Positions 6,901 to 8,704 of a stretch of DNA of 8,704 bases are shown piece by piece (position 1 is the stretch's first letter; every line of letters begins with the position of its first letter). The translations under genes and the position numbers were made by a program. The notes beneath the pieces are model-generated. The model made no database searches, was not told where the DNA came from, and worked only from the letters and a program-made list of their open reading frames with translations. This DNA is from Oscillospiraceae bacterium. Lineage in GTDB: Bacteria; Bacillota; Clostridia; Oscillospirales; Acutalibacteraceae. The DNA lies in contig CADBPL010000242.1 in assembly GCA_902796535.1 (NCBI GenBank), positions 1-8,704 of the forward strand, in the 5' to 3' direction.

Positions 6901-7055
6901 ACGATAACTACATTTCCGTCAACCTTGACGCCCGCTCCTGCGGCGTGGGCGGCGACCTGCCCGGCGTGGCGCACCTGCGCGAGCCGTATGTCATGCGCCC
7001 GTTCAAGCGGTATGAAATGAACGTCACCCTTTCCGCGGCTGCGGAAAAACCGTAA
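3933..7055 (+). CDS. lacZ: beta-galactosidase, glycoside hydrolase family 2 (LacZ type)
   Basis: Hydrolyses terminal beta-galactosides such as lactose (EC 3.2.1.23), probably in the cytoplasm because no signal peptide is present. At 1040 residues it has full LacZ length. In order: sugar-binding jelly roll (about 45-225), Ig-like domain (226-335), TIM barrel (337-630), second Ig-like domain, and the large C-terminal beta-sandwich (about 760-1035). Catalytic motifs are intact: acid/base E456 in FWSLGNEAGDG, nucleophile E545 in FCEYAHAMENS, plus RTSHYP with H386, DECDLETHG and GGFIWDYVDQ. ALTDNDIG (797-804) and WYGRGP (900-905) mark the C-terminal domain. The HAMENS sequence has Glu where E. coli LacZ has Gly (HAMGNS). 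I chose ATG 3933 because GGAGG (3923-3927) lies five bases upstream and the promoter just before it; the longer open frame begins inside the preceding terminator. First gene of a probable operon. No permease is in view, and other beta-galactosides could be the natural substrate. Confidence 0.93.
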   Translation: MSTDLKYWEDPSIIKENKEDAHCLAPYYDTFKAAAFSETPKYRQLLNGTWKFYWQMGVDKLPSEFASPALDDSSWDDITVPSVWQLKGYGKPIYLAAFYPHALSTAKDKIPTVSHKENELGIYRRTFTVPESFDGHEVFIHFGAVKSAFFLYLNGRRVGYSQGSMTPAEFLITPYLKPGENQITVEVYRYSDGSYLEDQDMWFLSGIYRDVYLFAEPKITVWDFYAKAQLDEECKDGKLDVEINIRNFQDAAVALFADVLLMENKESPQLIGSEQILIQPGECYYNFSYTKAEPRQWSAETPHLYRVAVVLRTMDKIICVKSVRIGFKRVEKKGNVLYINGKKVIIKGVNRHDFDPDNGWAVPKSTYKIDLSLMKKANINAIRTSHYPNDPLFYELCDEMGFYVMDECDLETHGVRRKNCPGDNPNWAPACVDRAQRMVLRDRNHACICFWSLGNEAGDGRNFLLMRKAIDKLDDTRLIHYEGEFNFDKSDFISRMYPDGKYVEKLGRQEAIKVSWFENVANMLAADSKPIQKEHYATRPVIFCEYAHAMENSLGNFKEYVDAFEKYDNLCGGFIWDYVDQAIHVKDADGDKWLYGGDFDEGKTSYYFCANGIIGADRIPHPSYYEVKKCYADVTARAVDLEKGVFEIINKHHFLNHSRYTLDWALTENGRLWQEGTLRTIAIEPESSAEVTVPYDLKNLPKGEMVLTLTWHLGSDTSWADRGFEMAFEQFVIRQAQPEEKAAPTEALDVIHTGRHLTAKSSKINAEFRHGILASLVLGGREILYPEQGMRPNFFRALTDNDIGYLNFVPQLKFLHPKYRWRFASKAVKPSSFRVKMLDDATCRVTVGWFAPFACGVKTIYTISANGTVKITHRSRSLFLQMIKVGLRFGVPKELANAEWYGRGPQECYCDRKTGAALGLHRADIKGLEHRYMRPQENGQRVDVRALSLTDEENAGLLVQAAPDCTFEFNARQYSQEKLEKAKHLYELQNDNYISVNLDARSCGVGGDLPGVAHLREPYVMRPFKRYEMNVTLSAAAEKP
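7030..7047 (+). repeat. hairpin at the 3' end of lacZ
   Basis: TTTCCGC (7030-7036) and GCGGAAA (7041-7047) form a perfect 7-bp stem with a GGCT loop, inside the last nine lacZ codons. It is followed by AACCGTAAG and not by a T-tract, so it is not an intrinsic terminator. It could tune mRNA stability between lacZ and the downstream genes. Confidence 0.45.
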
Positions 7056-7071
7056 GCAAGGAAGAAAGCCT

Positions 7072-7878
7072 ATGATTATTGATTTTCACGCCCATATTTT
7101 CCCCGACGCGCTGGCCGACCGCGCCCGGGAGACGCTGATCAAAAACACCGAGAAATTCGGCAACAACTATCAGCCGGTTCACGATATGACCAAGGCCGGT
7201 CTGGTGCGCGCCATGGAGGAATACGGCATTGACAAGTGCGTCATTCAGCCCATTGCCACCAAGCCGAGCCAGAACAAGACCATGAACGAGTGGGCCGCCG
7301 GCGCGGCGGATGACCGCGTGGTCGCGTTCGGTTCGATCCACCCGGATACGCAGGACTATAAAAGCGAGATCGACCGGATCGCTGCGCTGGGCCTGAAGGG
7401 ACTGAAATTCCACGCGGAATACCAACTGTTTTATCCCGACGAACCGCGGATGCTGCGCCTGTACGACTACGCCTTTTCCCGGGGGCTGATCGTGCTGCAC
7501 CACGCCGGCTACGACCCCGGCACACCGCCCCCGTTCCACACCAGCCCCGCGCGCTTTGCCGAGGCGCTGCGGCAGATGCAGGGCGGCGTGATGGTGCTCG
7601 CCCATCTGGGCGGCCACGCGCAGTGGGACGACGTGGAGCGTTATCTGGTGGGCAAAGACGTTTATTTTGACACCTCGATGGGCACCTCATTCTACGGCGC
7701 CGAGCGCCTGACGCGCGTGATCCGAAACCACGGCGCCGACAAGGTGCTGTTCGCCTCGGATTCCCCGTGGAGCAACGGCAAAGAAGAAATTGCCGTCATC
7801 CGCTCCCTGCCGCTGACGCAGGAGCAGATCGACGCCGTGCTGGGCGGGAACGCCCGGCGGCTGCTTGGAATCAATTAA
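7072..7878 (+). CDS. amidohydrolase family protein (Amidohydro_2-like metal hydrolase)
   Basis: A 268-residue TIM-barrel metal-dependent hydrolase or decarboxylase-type enzyme, probably cytoplasmic. It carries the superfamily ligand set: H6 and H8 in DFHAHIF, H114 in LKFHAEYQ, H143/H144 in VLHHAGYD, H178 in LAHLGGH and D230 in FASDSPW, with a typical ending NARRLLGIN. The arrangement and length fit Amidohydro_2 (PF04909) proteins. Members act on varied carboxylated rings, lactones and amides, so the substrate cannot be read from sequence. ATG follows AAGGAAG at normal spacing and 16 bases after the lacZ stop, with no terminator or promoter between, so co-transcription with lacZ is likely. A direct role in lactose use is not evident. 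TatD-type nuclease is an alternative, but the HLGG and FASDSPW pattern suits Amidohydro_2 better. Confidence 0.85.
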   Translation: MIIDFHAHIFPDALADRARETLIKNTEKFGNNYQPVHDMTKAGLVRAMEEYGIDKCVIQPIATKPSQNKTMNEWAAGAADDRVVAFGSIHPDTQDYKSEIDRIAALGLKGLKFHAEYQLFYPDEPRMLRLYDYAFSRGLIVLHHAGYDPGTPPPFHTSPARFAEALRQMQGGVMVLAHLGGHAQWDDVERYLVGKDVYFDTSMGTSFYGAERLTRVIRNHGADKVLFASDSPWSNGKEEIAVIRSLPLTQEQIDAVLGGNARRLLGIN

Positions 7879-7894
7879 AAGGAGAATAGATACC

Positions 7895-8269
7895 ATGGCT
7901 GAAAACCGGTTAATGACCCTGTCCAAAACGTTCGCCGTCAACATGATCTATCTGTGCGACGCCTTGTGGAAACGCGGCAAGGCGACCGCCGTGGTCAATC
8001 AGCTGCTTCGCAGCGGCACGAATATCGGCGCGAGCGTTCATGAAGCGCATAACGCGCCCGACAAAGCGGAGTACATCAACTGTTTGCAAAGAGCGTTGAA
8101 GGACGTCAATGAAACGCATTACTGGCTTGACGTCTTCTTTGACGCGAAGCTGATGGCCAAGGAAGATTATGACCGCGCCGTCCAGCAGTGCCGCCGGATC
8201 GAAAAGCTGACCGTCGCCTACATCACAACAGCCAAGTATAACACGGACAGCCCCTGGAGCCCCGACTGA
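7895..8269 (+). CDS. four-helix-bundle protein (23S rRNA IVP/S23 type)
   Basis: A 124-residue protein of the four-helix-bundle family (PF05635/TIGR02436). The family hallmark is clear: LLRSGTNIGASVHEAHNAPDK (residues 38-58), then LQRALKDVNETHYWLDVFF and a final helix around RRIEKLTVAYI. Members occur inside intervening sequences of 23S rRNA genes and also as stand-alone genes. They share their fold with Avd, the accessory protein of diversity-generating retroelements. Function is generally unknown; pentameric assembly and nucleic-acid binding are known for Avd. No rRNA gene or reverse transcriptase is visible here. AAAAGGAG overlaps the stop of the amidohydrolase, and ATG 7895 follows 10 bases later, so the gene is the probable third member of the lacZ operon. 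A frame extending upstream to 7865 overlaps the previous gene and lacks a better ribosome site. Confidence 0.85.
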   Translation: MAENRLMTLSKTFAVNMIYLCDALWKRGKATAVVNQLLRSGTNIGASVHEAHNAPDKAEYINCLQRALKDVNETHYWLDVFFDAKLMAKEDYDRAVQQCRRIEKLTVAYITTAKYNTDSPWSPD

Positions 8270-8288
8270 TCGAGGCGCTCAGACTACC

Positions 8289-8311
8289 GTTAAGGCAGCG
8301 CGCGCCTTAAC
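8289..8311 (+). promoter_or_regulatory. perfect inverted repeat upstream of the methyltransferase gene
   Basis: GTTAAGGC (8289-8296) and GCCTTAAC (8304-8311) are perfect 8-bp arms around AGCGCGC, in the 60-bp gap before the methyltransferase start and 18 bases from its ATG. No T-tract follows, so it is not a standard terminator. It could be an mRNA stem controlling initiation of a gene with a poor ribosome binding site, or a protein operator. I see no convincing promoter in the gap. Confidence 0.5.
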
Positions 8312-8329
8312 AGATCGGAACGTGACAGC

Positions 8330-8704
8330 ATGAAAAACACCCCCTGCCCGCTGAGCAAAAAATGCGGCGGCTGCCAGCTGCAAAACATGGACTATGACCG
8401 CCAGCTCAAATACAAACAGGCGCTGGTCGGAAAGCTCCTGGGCGGCTTTGGCAAGCTCGACCGCATCCAAGGCATGGACGACCCGACGCACTACCGCTGC
8501 AAGGTGCAGGCCGCCTTCGGCACGACCCGCTCGGGCAAGATCGTGGCGGGCGTTTACCAGAGCAGCAGCCACCGCATCGTGAACGTGGAAAGCTGCCTGA
8601 TCGAAAACGAAAAGGCCGACGCCATCATCGGCACCATCCGCTCCCTCCTGCCCTCTTTCAAAATTCGCCCGTATGACGAGGACAAGGGCACGGGGCTGCT
8701 GCGC
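8330..8704 (+). CDS. rlmD: 23S rRNA (uracil-5-)-methyltransferase, RlmD/RumA type (5' part)
   Basis: First 125 codons of a TrmA/RlmCD-family enzyme that transfers a methyl group from S-adenosylmethionine to C5 of a uridine in 23S rRNA. The N-terminus shows the family iron-sulfur motif, C6-x5-C12-G-G-C15-Q, and a matching fourth cysteine C89 in VESCLIE, the pattern that holds a 4Fe-4S cluster in E. coli RumA. HYRCKVQAAFG and SSSHRIVNVESC are typical of clostridial homologues. The gene starts directly at the cysteine motif, without the N-terminal TRAM domain of the E. coli enzyme, as in several Firmicutes relatives. The methyltransferase domain lies beyond the window. ATG 8330 lacks a strong Shine-Dalgarno sequence (CGGAACG at best) and follows a hairpin. 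RlmCD or TrmA-like specificity cannot be excluded from this part. Confidence 0.88.
   Translation, partial: MKNTPCPLSKKCGGCQLQNMDYDRQLKYKQALVGKLLGGFGKLDRIQGMDDPTHYRCKVQAAFGTTRSGKIVAGVYQSSSHRIVNVESCLIENEKADAIIGTIRSLLPSFKIRPYDEDKGTGLLR

Noticed and set aside
6426..6974. 182-codon minus-strand frame within the lacZ 3' half
   Set aside because: It is a shadow of lacZ codon bias, with no ribosome site or family pattern.
58..8269. Diversity-generating retroelement (fibre tip as variable protein, four-helix-bundle protein as Avd)
   Set aside because: No reverse transcriptase and no template/variable repeat pair is visible; the two genes are 6 kb apart on opposite strands and appear unrelated.
7895..8269. 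rRNA intervening-sequence context for the S23-type protein
   Set aside because: The flanking sequence is protein-coding (amidohydrolase and methyltransferase), with no 23S rRNA sequence.
1..8704. CRISPR array, tRNA or rRNA genes, insertion sequence ends
   Set aside because: I saw no regularly spaced repeats, tRNA-like cloverleaf, transposase motif or long terminal inverted repeats on either strand.

Overview
The window reads as chromosomal DNA of a GC-rich Gram-positive gut-type bacterium. Clostridia, possibly Oscillospiraceae/Ruminococcaceae, is my best guess. The supports are strong AGGAG-type ribosome binding sites, TTG starts, a Firmicutes-type LexA box (GAAC-N4-GTTC), and an RlmD-like methyltransferase that begins at its FeS cysteines without a TRAM domain. 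This placement is inference.

Left third (1-2750), minus strand: a phage-derived gene block. A consensus-like sigma-A promoter (TTGACA, 17 bp, TAGAAT) carries a perfect GAAC-N4-GTTC palindrome in its spacer, so the block looks repressed by LexA and induced by DNA damage. It transcribes a small regulator with a sigma-70 region-4-like helix-turn-helix, a 79-residue helical protein, a 648-residue baseplate/tail-fibre-like protein, and the first 13 codons of a further gene. The genes are tightly packed, two of them sharing a 4-base TTGA start/stop overlap. A regulator followed almost at once by a receptor-binding-type protein, with no head or tail-tube genes between, is not the usual prophage order.

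Middle (2800-3851), plus strand: a monocistronic lipoprotein gene with its own promoter and a strong intrinsic terminator. It encodes a few BspA-type leucine-rich repeats and a long Ala/Thr/Pro/Glu-rich tail containing a 15-bp tandem repeat.

Right part (3874-8704), plus strand: a consensus-like promoter drives a cytoplasmic GH2 beta-galactosidase, an amidohydrolase and a four-helix-bundle (S23/IVP-type) protein. These three genes are separated by 16-bp gaps and are probably one operon. After a 60-bp gap containing a perfect 8-bp inverted repeat comes the 5' part of a 23S rRNA uracil-5-methyltransferase, cut by the window end.

The most notable item is the SOS-type promoter on the regulator and fibre block. 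The rest is ordinary metabolism and RNA modification with a few small oddities.
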